Shown piece after piece: positions 47,401 to 54,834 of a stretch of DNA of 64,000 nt; the stretch's first letter is position 1; every line of letters starts with the position of its first letter. A program made the translations under genes and the position numbers. The stretch is from Thiorhodospira sibirica ATCC 700588 (GTDB lineage Bacteria > Pseudomonadota > Gammaproteobacteria > Ectothiorhodospirales > Ectothiorhodospiraceae), in the NCBI RefSeq assembly GCF_000227725.2, contig NZ_MU255056.1, positions 1,122,324-1,186,323 on the forward strand. The letters are read 5' to 3'. Below the pieces are notes generated by a model. The model saw nothing but the letters and a program-made list of their open reading frames with translations. It was not told where the DNA came from and did no database searches.

Positions 47401-50400
47401 CATCAGCTACAGCGTCGGCGAGCGTGGCCCGGCCACTGTGCGTGTCAATGGCAACACCAGCGCTCAGGGCAGCTTGCGTCTGGATGGCAGCGGCTGTGCC
47501 ACTGTTAACATTCAATCCTCCGGCCAACAGCCCGGCGCGGCCGGTATTCCGGTGACCTTCCGCGTCACCGATGGCTTCCTCGGCGAAGTTCCGACACCCA
47601 TTACACTCACCATTCTGGGATCGGGTGCCGGTCACCTGTTTGCCACCGCCAGTTGTGCAAGCCTGGTTCCCCCAACCACCTGCACCGTCAACTTCGTAGT
47701 GCAGGATGATATGGGCGCGATTATTCAAGGCGCACAAATCACCCACACCTACAACGGCCCGGGTGCTATCGTCAACTACAGCCCGGCCAGTGGTGCATTT
47801 GGCGTCACGGACAATCAAGGCCGCAACACCGCCACGATTAACATGCAAAACGAAGGCGATCATAGCTTTGTCTTCACCACCCTCGGTGGCTCCAGCTATG
47901 ACCTCAACATCGGCCTTGCACTCCCTGAGCCGACCGATCCCGGTGACCAAGGCGCACTCAACCGCGCAGCCAGCCTGCAAATCACCGCCGATAAAACCGT
48001 GATTCGCCCGGATGGCGTCGATTTTGCCACCATCACCGCCTTGGTGCGTGACAGCGGCAATCGTCCGGTTGCCAACGTGCCCGTCACCTTATCCATCGAA
48101 GGGGGCCATGACCTGCGTGTCCAGGCAGCACGCACGGATGAAAACGGCACCATCACCGCCCAGCTGTACTACAGCGCCAGTGCCACACCACCGGCCACTG
48201 TCACAGCACGCGTAGATGGCAGAGACATCAGCGCCATCACCCCGCTGAACTTCACCTTTGCCGAACCGCCAGAGCCTGGCGCACCCACACCCACCAGCCT
48301 GCAAATTCAGGCCGATAAAGTCAGTATCCGCGCTGATGGCGTTGACTTCGCCACCATTACCGCCTTGGCTAAAGATGCAGCCAATCGGCCGGTAGAAGGC
48401 GTGCCGGTGGAATTTTCTGTGGATCCGACACAATACGACCTGCGGGTTTCTGGCACAGTAACCGGCGCAGACGGCACACTGACCGCGCGTTTATATAGCG
48501 GCGTTGCCTTACTTGCCGGTCAGGCCTCTGTGACAGCCAGAGTCACTAGCGCACAGAATATTGCCTCCAATGCGCTTCGTTTTACTTTCACCGGCGCCAG
48601 CTTGACGGTAGAACCTGAAACTGTCGCCATGACATTGGGAGAATCGCGGACCATCAACATCACGGCACGCAATGGCGCGGGCAATCCAGCGGCGAATCAA
48701 ACCTTGTGCTTGCACGTCCCACCTTTCGTAACGCTAACGACAACGACTGACGCACAAGCAGGCTGTGCCACCTCACTGATGACCGATGGCAGCGGGCGCA
48801 TTCGCTTTGACATCCGGGCGGAAAATGTGGAATCAGGAACCCTCAGAGTCACCGATCCGGGCAATGCCTTAACTGTGCAGATCCCCGTAACAGTGACTGC
48901 GCAGGGCATTGTATTCACTACGTACAGAGATATTGATAATACGCAAAAGCGGATTGACACCCTTGCCGGTGGCGAACGCGCCATTCAGCATCAAGTCAGA
49001 GAGCTCACGGTATCTGTAGAAGATGCACAAGGCAATCCTTACACTGGCCGGGTTCGTTTTACCACCAGCTCCGGGTATTGGAACAACACTCAGGGCGTTA
49101 ACAACGTCACCGTAAATGTCGTCAACGGCATCGCCAGTGCTTCCTTAATGGGCTTTAGGTCAGGTGTTGTCACCGTCTCGGCGACCAAAGAAGACGACAG
49201 CCGCGAGCGGGCAACATTCAGCTTCTTTGCCTATGACGGGGATGATTTGGTCTTTGACCAAACCTATCTCTCCCTGCAAGCCAATCCGGCCACCATGGCC
49301 ATCAGCAGCGGCAACCAGTCCACCATTACTTCAACCGTGATGCGCTCTGAAACCGGCTCCACCACCGGGGACAACCTCATTCCCGTGCGTCCCGGCACCT
49401 TGGTGAGCTTTGAGATTGTTGGCCCATCCTTGGGAACCTATCTCGACAACACCCTGGCTTACACCGACCAAAGCGGTCGGGCCACCACCCGCCTCGTGGT
49501 GGGTGATACGCCCTCCTCCGGTGAAGGCGTTCGGGTACGTTCCTGTGTGGTTGGGCTAAGCAACAACGGCACCCCGAAATGTGATGATGTCCGCATCACC
49601 ATGACCGACAGACCCGGTTCCATCAGTATTGGCATGGCGAATGTTATCAGCGCCATCAACGATGACACCGCCTACGAACTGCCAGTCTCGATTGTAGCCA
49701 CCGACATCAATGGCGGTGCCTTGGCCAATGTAGAAATCTCCTTAGGCATCTGGCCAACCCATTTTTCCTTGGGGTATCGCGACATCGAGGGCAACGCCAT
49801 CATCTTGCGGGATGTCAACAATGAAGACCTCAACCGCAACGTCACCCGCGATCTGCAAGACGCATGGTCAAGCAATCGCAGACTATGCGCCCCCGCAGGG
49901 CGTGGAGAACCCACAACCCCGATCAACGATGCAGCGGATGCCTTTGCGGCGGGCTGTCGCCTGCTGCCTGAATCGACGGCGGCGGGTTCCGTACCTGCCC
50001 GCGTAGTCACCGATGAAAGCGGCTTAGCCACCTTCCGCATCGTCTACCTGAAAGAACGGGCTGACTGGATTATTGCCGAACTGCGGGCCACCACCGTAGT
50101 ACAAGGCACCGAGGTACAGGCCTTACAGACCATACGCCTGCCGCGTGCCGAAAGTGACGACAACCTGCCAGCATCGCCGTATAACGTCTACTTCCAGATG
50201 ACGGATGAAACCGTACCCGCCAGCCTGCAGCTCGACGTAGATAAACGCCAGATTCGCGCAGATCGTCGCGATTCAGCACTCATCAGCGCACTGGTCAAAG
50301 ACGCCAACAACCAGCCCGTTCCAGGGGCAACGGTTGATTTCACCGTAAGCAATACCGGCGCTGACCTGCGGGTGATCAACCGCATCACCGGCGGCGATGG

Positions 50401-51640
50401 CATGGCCTATGCGCGCTTGTACAGTGGCGACTTGGAATTTGGAGATACAGTCAACTTAACCGCCACTGTAGAGGGTGCTCAGGGTGGCCAAAACCTGACG
50501 AGCTCAGAAACCTTCCAGATCATTGAAGCGCCTAAAGAGGAGATTCAGATGCGGCAAATTCGCTGGAATGAAGATGATAAAGTATTTGATATCGAGGTCT
50601 TTGTCAGTGATGCCAATCGCACCGCAGTTCCCAACGTACCAGTGACCATCAGTGCAAATCCCGCAAGTGCTGATCTGCGGGTGGATAACAAGCTGACTAA
50701 TGCAGCAGGTCTTGTCACGGCACAGCTGTATATGCATAACTTAACTTCGGTTACCTTGACTGCTGTGTTAGATGATAGACAGGATATAAGTCGTATCTTG
50801 GAGTGTGTTGTTACTACAGGCACAGATGTTACTACAGGCACATGTACGCAAAGCGCAGCAACATCCAGCTCGATGGTGCTTTCAAGTCCACCGATGGCTA
50901 ATAGTCCAGTATTGAACCTGAATGCTTCAAAGGCATATAGCCATTTTGAATGGGCGAATACCCAGCCCACGCTTGACGGCAGTCAAGCACGGACCACCGA
51001 GGGGCAGAGCGTATATATCGCACAACTCACGCTTACCACCGACAAGCAGGAGATTCAGGTTGACGGGACTGATTTTGCCGCCATCACGGTGACGGCGCAT
51101 AATCAAAATGCCCTGCCAGTTGCGGGCCTGCCGATTGTGCTTGAAATCAGCCCGCCGGTGTATGCGCTACGCCTGGATAGCCTGGAAACCGGGCCAGATG
51201 GCGCAAGCTATGCCAGACTCTCCAGCGGCCTGGATCTGGTCGGCGGCGATGCCCACCTCACCGCCCGTATTGACGGCAGCGAGGTATGGTCTAACACCCT
51301 AAGCGTCAGCTTCGTCGGCGCCAGCCTCAGTGCTGATCCGCAAACACTGCATCTTGATGCCCGTCATCCGCAGACGATCCGCGTCAGCGCAGCCTATGCT
51401 GACGGACGGCCTGCGGCCAACCAATGGCTCTGCCTTGGCCTGCCGAAGGTGTTGAGCATCGTAAGCAGCGCCAGCACACTCACCGAGCTGCCCGAGTGTA
51501 CACACGCCCTGATCACCGATGCTGACGGCACCATCCGCTTCACCGTCAGCGGCAGCAGCGACCTCACCCCAGACACCGTACTGGAGGTCTACAACCGTAG
51601 CCAAACCCTGAACCTCGACATTCCTGCCCAGCACGAATAA
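44426..51640 (+). CDS. giant Ig-like repeat lipoprotein (2,404 aa), putative adhesin
   Basis: Signal peptide with lipobox LAGC (Cys20) followed by a Gly-rich spacer; Gly at +2 favours the outer membrane. Residues about 34-605 and 608-1175 are two long homologous modules (both carry PTTTE(V/I)NV, RVISVTATD and NPVNPNTPI). From about 1181, Big_1/invasin-type Ig-like repeats follow: ITADKTVIRPDGVDFATITA at about 1181, with relatives near 1289, 1931 and 2198. A non-repeat insert lies near 2110-2190 with an 18-base tandem repeat (GTTACTACAGGCACA type). No C-terminal anchor. It starts 78 bases after pilQ in the place usually held by aroK, so a pilus-linked surface role is likely (inference). Confidence 0.88.
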   Translation: MYKFFTSLFIMIFALTLAGCGGGEGGGSGLFGGESIQVKIQVANATIPANLNNEEPNLFRPTTTEVNVLVQDKATGRGMQGMVVNLNVNDVRHGYLTTLEESGGEFTTPMGQTTATTSGGGFAKFFFTSYSEAGTATLTASVTDPNGGATVNARTTIEIVGEVREVQNLTFTGPYIEALLTGATRFGSATLQNGTYSRVISVTATDHQGNPVNPNTPIFFSLIDAPIIDYPQSGWGRFAITGTNANPAENGFDLHAPGGNFLNRGARLNDRVVLDPHINAPNFFHQGIRTITSMLASQPDRLYIDPRGHTFRPGRDTGPDVPYIIGRAQHGTILSPTYTDVTGTASTLLTYPVSRLGQTAILVAHTADYSVSTVLNTGRAMYLPNLQDPGFLTTSHDFLHANSTTSMQLCLRDANNVPAPGATVRYSVGPKGPANIRVNGNENVQGNLTLGTSGCLDVVVAVSGQQPGSDSIPITFNVIDGFIGHAPPPLVVGINAPGAGQLFGTATCTSLEAPAQCEIDFLVLDDFGTPMSGALINHTYEGAGSATVTYNPPHGAFGMTNEEGRNQVTIAMDAPGEYDFVFRTFGGTTFDLSLGVSAPPEEPEPIVDTVNISMSAVTSAVPANLNNDPPNLSRPTTTEINVQVVDRATGQARQGIPVEITVNNVRHGGLSTLTGETLSTPTAQLSGQTAGGGIAKFFFTSTSEPGEAVITTTITDPETGRSLNAQTTITVTGESREVFNLTLTGPYVEALLTGRTRFGNAELQSGNYSRVISVTATDRQGNPVNPNTPIYFSIMDGPIDGYPQTGPGRFRISGNNANPVEGGHELNATGANLTGADRARVGDRLVLHPGINSDNFYHQGIRTITRLLSADRLNVDTPFRQGRDTGANVPYTVGRAQHGTILSPVYTDETGSASTLLTYPVTRIGQTAIIVAHTQDHSVSTILNTGGPVYLANMDGGAGTFTASRATVPANTTTSVELCLTDQNLAPVPSAGISYSVGERGPATVRVNGNTSAQGSLRLDGSGCATVNIQSSGQQPGAAGIPVTFRVTDGFLGEVPTPITLTILGSGAGHLFATASCASLVPPTTCTVNFVVQDDMGAIIQGAQITHTYNGPGAIVNYSPASGAFGVTDNQGRNTATINMQNEGDHSFVFTTLGGSSYDLNIGLALPEPTDPGDQGALNRAASLQITADKTVIRPDGVDFATITALVRDSGNRPVANVPVTLSIEGGHDLRVQAARTDENGTITAQLYYSASATPPATVTARVDGRDISAITPLNFTFAEPPEPGAPTPTSLQIQADKVSIRADGVDFATITALAKDAANRPVEGVPVEFSVDPTQYDLRVSGTVTGADGTLTARLYSGVALLAGQASVTARVTSAQNIASNALRFTFTGASLTVEPETVAMTLGESRTINITARNGAGNPAANQTLCLHVPPFVTLTTTTDAQAGCATSLMTDGSGRIRFDIRAENVESGTLRVTDPGNALTVQIPVTVTAQGIVFTTYRDIDNTQKRIDTLAGGERAIQHQVRELTVSVEDAQGNPYTGRVRFTTSSGYWNNTQGVNNVTVNVVNGIASASLMGFRSGVVTVSATKEDDSRERATFSFFAYDGDDLVFDQTYLSLQANPATMAISSGNQSTITSTVMRSETGSTTGDNLIPVRPGTLVSFEIVGPSLGTYLDNTLAYTDQSGRATTRLVVGDTPSSGEGVRVRSCVVGLSNNGTPKCDDVRITMTDRPGSISIGMANVISAINDDTAYELPVSIVATDINGGALANVEISLGIWPTHFSLGYRDIEGNAIILRDVNNEDLNRNVTRDLQDAWSSNRRLCAPAGRGEPTTPINDAADAFAAGCRLLPESTAAGSVPARVVTDESGLATFRIVYLKERADWIIAELRATTVVQGTEVQALQTIRLPRAESDDNLPASPYNVYFQMTDETVPASLQLDVDKRQIRADRRDSALISALVKDANNQPVPGATVDFTVSNTGADLRVINRITGGDGMAYARLYSGDLEFGDTVNLTATVEGAQGGQNLTSSETFQIIEAPKEEIQMRQIRWNEDDKVFDIEVFVSDANRTAVPNVPVTISANPASADLRVDNKLTNAAGLVTAQLYMHNLTSVTLTAVLDDRQDISRILECVVTTGTDVTTGTCTQSAATSSSMVLSSPPMANSPVLNLNASKAYSHFEWANTQPTLDGSQARTTEGQSVYIAQLTLTTDKQEIQVDGTDFAAITVTAHNQNALPVAGLPIVLEISPPVYALRLDSLETGPDGASYARLSSGLDLVGGDAHLTARIDGSEVWSNTLSVSFVGASLSADPQTLHLDARHPQTIRVSAAYADGRPAANQWLCLGLPKVLSIVSSASTLTELPECTHALITDADGTIRFTVSGSSDLTPDTVLEVYNRSQTLNLDIPAQHE

Positions 51641-51703
51641 TGGCAGCAGTAAAACTCCCCTCCTTTTTAAGGAGGGGTGCCCCGTAGGGGCGGGGTGGTT
51701 CTG

Positions 51704-51763
51704 ACTCCCCCTTGGCAGGGGGAGAGTTTTTTGTGGCGGCATCTTCCAGATGCCGCTTTTTTT
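51704..51763 (+). terminator. two tandem terminators after the Ig-like gene
   Basis: First, ACTCCCCC-TTGGCA-GGGGGAGAGT followed by T6 (51704-51732), almost the same as at 16806. Second, GCGGCATCT-TCC-AGATGCCGC followed by T7 (51735-51763), which is a half unit of the family A REP-like repeat. An additional CTCCCCTCCTTTTTAAGGAGGGG hairpin lies at about 51655. Confidence 0.8.
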
Positions 51764-51828
51764 GTGCACTGGTGAGCGACACCTCAGCATGGCATGATAG
51801 CGTTTTCCAGCCCAGTGAAAGACACGCC

Positions 51829-52809
51829 ATGCACACCGACAAACCGATGTATCTGCTGTTAAGCGCAGATCCCGAGTTCTTGCGCTTGCTGACCGACGGG
51901 ATAAACATCACAGGCCCGTACCACCTCGAAGCCCTGGACGTCAAAGCCTTGGAGCGGCGCATCGACGGCGTGATACTCCCCGAGGACGACCAACAACCGA
52001 TCTGGGCCATAGAAATACAAGCCCAGCGGGATCCACTGATCTACCATCGGCTCCTCATCGACATGGGACTGCTCGGCGAACGCCACCCCAAACGCGACAT
52101 CCGGGGCCTTTTACTGTTTCTCAGCCCTGCACAAGACCCCAAAACCCGCCCCTGGCAGCCATGCCTGGAACAGGCCAGCGCACACTGCCCCGTGCGCCGG
52201 GTCTATCTGCTTGATGTCCTCAACCGCCTGAAACACACCGCCCCGGAACACCCACTGCTCGCCACCTTCCTGCCCTACCTGCTCGAAGACCGCGAACACC
52301 TGCGGGAACAGGCACCACAGGCCTACCGTCAAATCCAACAGGCCGCCCTGAGCGCGCGTGCCCGCCGTCACTGCCTGGACGTCTTCCAATCCTGGCTCAT
52401 GGCACGCTTTGACCAACTCACCCTAGAGGAGATCCTCATCATGCTTGGAGAACTCACCCCCTTAGAACAAACCCGCGCCTATCGCGACATCGTCGAGAAA
52501 AACCAACCCATCTGGCTTGACCAGGGGCGTAGGGAAGGCCGCCAGGAAGGGCGTCAGGAAGGGCGTCAGGAAGGGCGTCAGGAAGGGCGTCAGGAAGGGC
52601 GTCAGGAAGGCCTGCGGGAAGGGCTGCGGGAAGGCGAAGCCCAGCTGCTGCTACGCCAACTGCAGCGCCGCTTTGGCGCGTTAAGCGAAGCCCAGCAAAG
52701 ACAGATAAAAGCCCTTCAGGTAGAACAGCTTGAAGCGCTCGGCGAGGCACTGCTGGAATTTAAAACCCGTGCCGAGGTAGATGCCTGGCTGAACGCACAT
52801 CCAGCCTAA
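51829..52809 (+). CDS. Rpn/DUF2887-like PD-(D/E)XK protein with GRQE repeats
   Basis: A 326-residue protein. The ATG at 51829 (MHTDKPMYLLLSADPEFL) is chosen as the family-like start; upstream codons cover the terminator region. The N-terminal domain has RRIDGVILPEDDQQPIW followed by AIEIQAQRD, the Asp and Glu-x-Gln of a PD-(D/E)XK core as in DUF2887 and Rpn proteins, sometimes annotated as putative transposases. Residues about 235-265 are a run of Gly-Arg-Gln-Glu units from a 12-base tandem repeat, followed by a DUF4351-like helical tail (LLLRQLQRRFGALSEAQQRQ). Rpn proteins promote RecA-independent recombination; whether this one does is unknown. Confidence 0.75.
   Translation: MHTDKPMYLLLSADPEFLRLLTDGINITGPYHLEALDVKALERRIDGVILPEDDQQPIWAIEIQAQRDPLIYHRLLIDMGLLGERHPKRDIRGLLLFLSPAQDPKTRPWQPCLEQASAHCPVRRVYLLDVLNRLKHTAPEHPLLATFLPYLLEDREHLREQAPQAYRQIQQAALSARARRHCLDVFQSWLMARFDQLTLEEILIMLGELTPLEQTRAYRDIVEKNQPIWLDQGRREGRQEGRQEGRQEGRQEGRQEGRQEGLREGLREGEAQLLLRQLQRRFGALSEAQQRQIKALQVEQLEALGEALLEFKTRAEVDAWLNAHPA
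52537..52632 (+). repeat. 12-base tandem repeat (GGGCGTCAGGAA) encoding Gly-Arg-Gln-Glu
   Basis: Five perfect units at 52549-52608, with one variant unit before and two after. Because the unit is a multiple of three, copy-number change would lengthen or shorten the charged helix without a frameshift. Confidence 0.9.
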
Positions 52810-52824
52810 TCGCCCTGGGAGCGC

Positions 52825-53578
52825 CTGCCGGGAGCGCGGAGCACTGGCTCCGCCCTGGGATCGCGCAGCACCAGCTGCGCATTTGATACGCTTTAAACCC
52901 CACGAGGCCTGCGGCCTCGGTGCGCAGCTGGTGCTGCGCGGTCCCAGGGGGCTTGTGTTTGCGTGGTGGGCGGGATTAGCCTCCCATGAAGAAGCGGAAA
53001 AGCCGCTTTGATGCGGTTTTTTTGTGTCTGTTATCTTTACTGCGCGCTTCTCGCTCCATGCGGGTGGCTGTATGTGGGCGTCTTCGACGCGCCAGACTTC
53101 TTCCTGGTAGGCTAACCCATACAGTCGCCTGCGCCCCTTCCGGGCACAGGTTCTCAAGTGAACGTGTATGGAGTTAGCCAATCAATGAACACCGTTAACC
53201 CTTCTGTGATTCCCTTTCAGTTCGATCATCTCGACATCCGTGTTTTGCTGCTGGAAGGTCAACCGTGGTTTATTGCCAAGGATGTGGCCGTTGCGCTGGG
53301 GTATACCGATGCCAAACAAGCAATAAGAAATCACTGTAAATATGCTAAGTCATTGAATGCTATAGGGGTGTCTATTCAACACCCCTATACAGATCAAGCA
53401 CTTAGGCTTGATCCGCAAACCAAACTCATCCCCGAACCTGACGTTTACCGTTTAATTCTGCGCTCGAAATTGCCCAGCGCAGCGCGCTTTGAGGCGTGGG
53501 TGATGGAAGAGGTCTTGCCGACCATCCGGCGTACCGGCGGCTATTCTGGTATACCTGACACACCTGCCGACCGCCGCC
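52825..53578 (+). mobile_element. duplicated Bro-N module, copy 2
   Basis: Near-identical to 15533-16322: palindrome GCGCAGCACCAGCTGCGC, the CGAGGCCTGCGGCCTCG stem, the ATGAAGAAGCGGAAAAGCCG leader and the Bro-N coding part. Homology stops about 10 bases before the Bro-N stop. A tRNA-Leu gene follows 65 bases later. Confidence 0.7.
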
Positions 53579-53589
53579 ACACGCTGTAA
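53185..53589 (+). CDS. Bro-N domain protein, truncated copy
   Basis: A 134-residue protein starting MNTVNPSVIPFQFDHLD. The Bro-N domain is complete (WFIAKDVAVALGYTD ... PTIRRTGGY), but the linker and C-terminal domain of copy 1 are replaced by a short tail RRHTL. Compared with copy 1 most changes cluster near residues 44-70 (TDAKQAIRNH versus RDTINAIKTH). GGAG lies 11 bases before the ATG. It could act as a competitor of the full-length copy; that is speculation. Confidence 0.75.
   Translation: MNTVNPSVIPFQFDHLDIRVLLLEGQPWFIAKDVAVALGYTDAKQAIRNHCKYAKSLNAIGVSIQHPYTDQALRLDPQTKLIPEPDVYRLILRSKLPSAARFEAWVMEEVLPTIRRTGGYSGIPDTPADRRHTL
53361..53389. repeat. 29-bp palindrome in the Bro-N coding sequence, copy 2
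   Basis: TATAGGGGTGT-CTATTCA-ACACCCCTATA. Same centre and total length as the palindrome at 16103-16131, with changes on both arms that keep pairing. Confidence 0.8.
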
Positions 53590-53642
53590 ATTTTTGCTTG
53601 CCAAGCGGCAAAAAATCATTAAAATGATGACCCTTCCCTTAT

Positions 53643-53729
53643 GCCGGGATGGCGGAACTGGTAGACGCGCCGGACTCAAAATCCGGTTCTGGTAACAGAG
53701 TGCGAGTTCGACTCTCGCTCCCGGCACCA
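53643..53729 (+). tRNA. tRNA-Leu (anticodon CAA)
   Basis: 87 bases with encoded CCA. Acceptor GCCGGGA pairs with TCCCGGC; the anticodon stem CCGGA/TCCGG encloses the loop CTCAAAA, anticodon CAA; a long variable arm (TTCTGGTAACAGAG) and the T arm GCGAGTTCGACTCTCGC follow. Class II structure is as expected for tRNA-Leu. Confidence 0.95.
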
Positions 53730-53818
53730 TCATTAAAACGGTATGCAGCCTGCTACCGTCTGCATATACAAACTTCAGCCTATGCTTTGGCTGCGAGCTA
53801 ACCACCTGCCTTGCTGCA

Positions 53819-54796
53819 ATGACACCACCCCAGACAGCCAAGTCCGCCGCTAAAAACCTCAGTCCGGTGGCACTTTCACGCCTGCAAGCCTATGGCGTGA
53901 ATCATGTACGCGCCTTTGTCTTTAGTCTCAAGCGGCTGTATAAAAGCCCGCTGGCCTCATTATTAAATATTCTGGTCATTGGTTTTGCGCTGGCGCTGCC
54001 GGGGATGTTGTTCATTTTGCTGGATAACGCCCGCGCCGTGACAGAGCGCTGGGATCATGCGGCGAGTTTGAGTCTGTTTGTGGCGCATAGCGTCAGTGAC
54101 CATGAGCTCAAAACCCTGGCAGATACTTTGGTGCAGCGTCATGATATTGTCCAGGCGCAGGCTCTGACGCGCAGCGAAACTTTGGCGGAATTTCGTGCTT
54201 TGTCGGGCTTTACTCAGGCTCTGGATGCTCTGGAGGAAAATCCACTGCCGGGAGTGATTGTGTTGACGCCCCATGTCGATCACCAAGGCCCGACGGCGTT
54301 ACAGGCGCTGGCTGAGGAGCTGGCCGTGCATGAGGGCATTGCGCGGGTGGTGGTGGATATGCTGTGGCTGGAACGTCTGCACGCGATCATGCAGCTGGCG
54401 CAATGGGGGGTTGATATCCTCACGGTGCTGTTGATCATCACGGTGTGGCTGGTGATTGGCAATAGCATCCGCTTGGAGATTCATAACCGGCGTAAGGAAA
54501 TTACGCTATCCAAGCTCATCGGCGCCAGTGATGCCTTTGTGCGCCGTCCGTTTCTTTATGGCGGTCTGTGGCTGGGGAGCCTGGGGGCGTTGATGGCCTT
54601 GGGCATTATCGCCGGTGTGCTGTTTTTATTACACATTCCGCTTAGCCAGCTGGCGGCTTTATATGCGCATTCCTGGCACCTGCAAGGCCCCCAGTGGCAC
54701 GACATCGCCTGGCTGTTTAGTGCCGGTAGCCTGCTGGGCTTTTCTGGGGCCTGGATCACGGTGGCGCATTATCTGCACGAAATTGAGCCCGCGTAA
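53819..54796 (+). CDS. ftsX: cell division protein FtsX
   Basis: A 325-residue membrane protein with four helices (about residues 46-66, 190-215, 240-265, 290-315) and a periplasmic loop between the first two, the FtsX/MacB-like topology. RLEIHNRRKEITLSKLIGAS is the typical cytoplasmic coupling segment. It works with the ATPase FtsE to activate murein hydrolases at the septum. ftsE, normally just upstream, is absent: tRNA-Leu and the Bro-N module are there instead. Confidence 0.92.
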   Translation: MTPPQTAKSAAKNLSPVALSRLQAYGVNHVRAFVFSLKRLYKSPLASLLNILVIGFALALPGMLFILLDNARAVTERWDHAASLSLFVAHSVSDHELKTLADTLVQRHDIVQAQALTRSETLAEFRALSGFTQALDALEENPLPGVIVLTPHVDHQGPTALQALAEELAVHEGIARVVVDMLWLERLHAIMQLAQWGVDILTVLLIITVWLVIGNSIRLEIHNRRKEITLSKLIGASDAFVRRPFLYGGLWLGSLGALMALGIIAGVLFLLHIPLSQLAALYAHSWHLQGPQWHDIAWLFSAGSLLGFSGAWITVAHYLHEIEPA

Positions 54797-54821
54797 CGCC
54801 CGCAACCGCACTGCGGGCGTT
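54795..54821. terminator. bidirectional terminator between ftsX and aceK
   Basis: AACGCCCGCA-ACCGCAC-TGCGGGCGTT, a perfect 10-bp stem that overlaps the ftsX stop codon and precedes the convergent aceK end by 13 bases. Confidence 0.75.
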
Positions 54822-54834
54822 CTCCGTGGCGTGA

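Noticed and set aside
52537..52632. short regular repeats that might suggest a CRISPR array
   Set aside because: The units are 12 bases, directly tandem with no spacers, and lie within a coding frame. No CRISPR array or cas gene was seen anywhere in the window.
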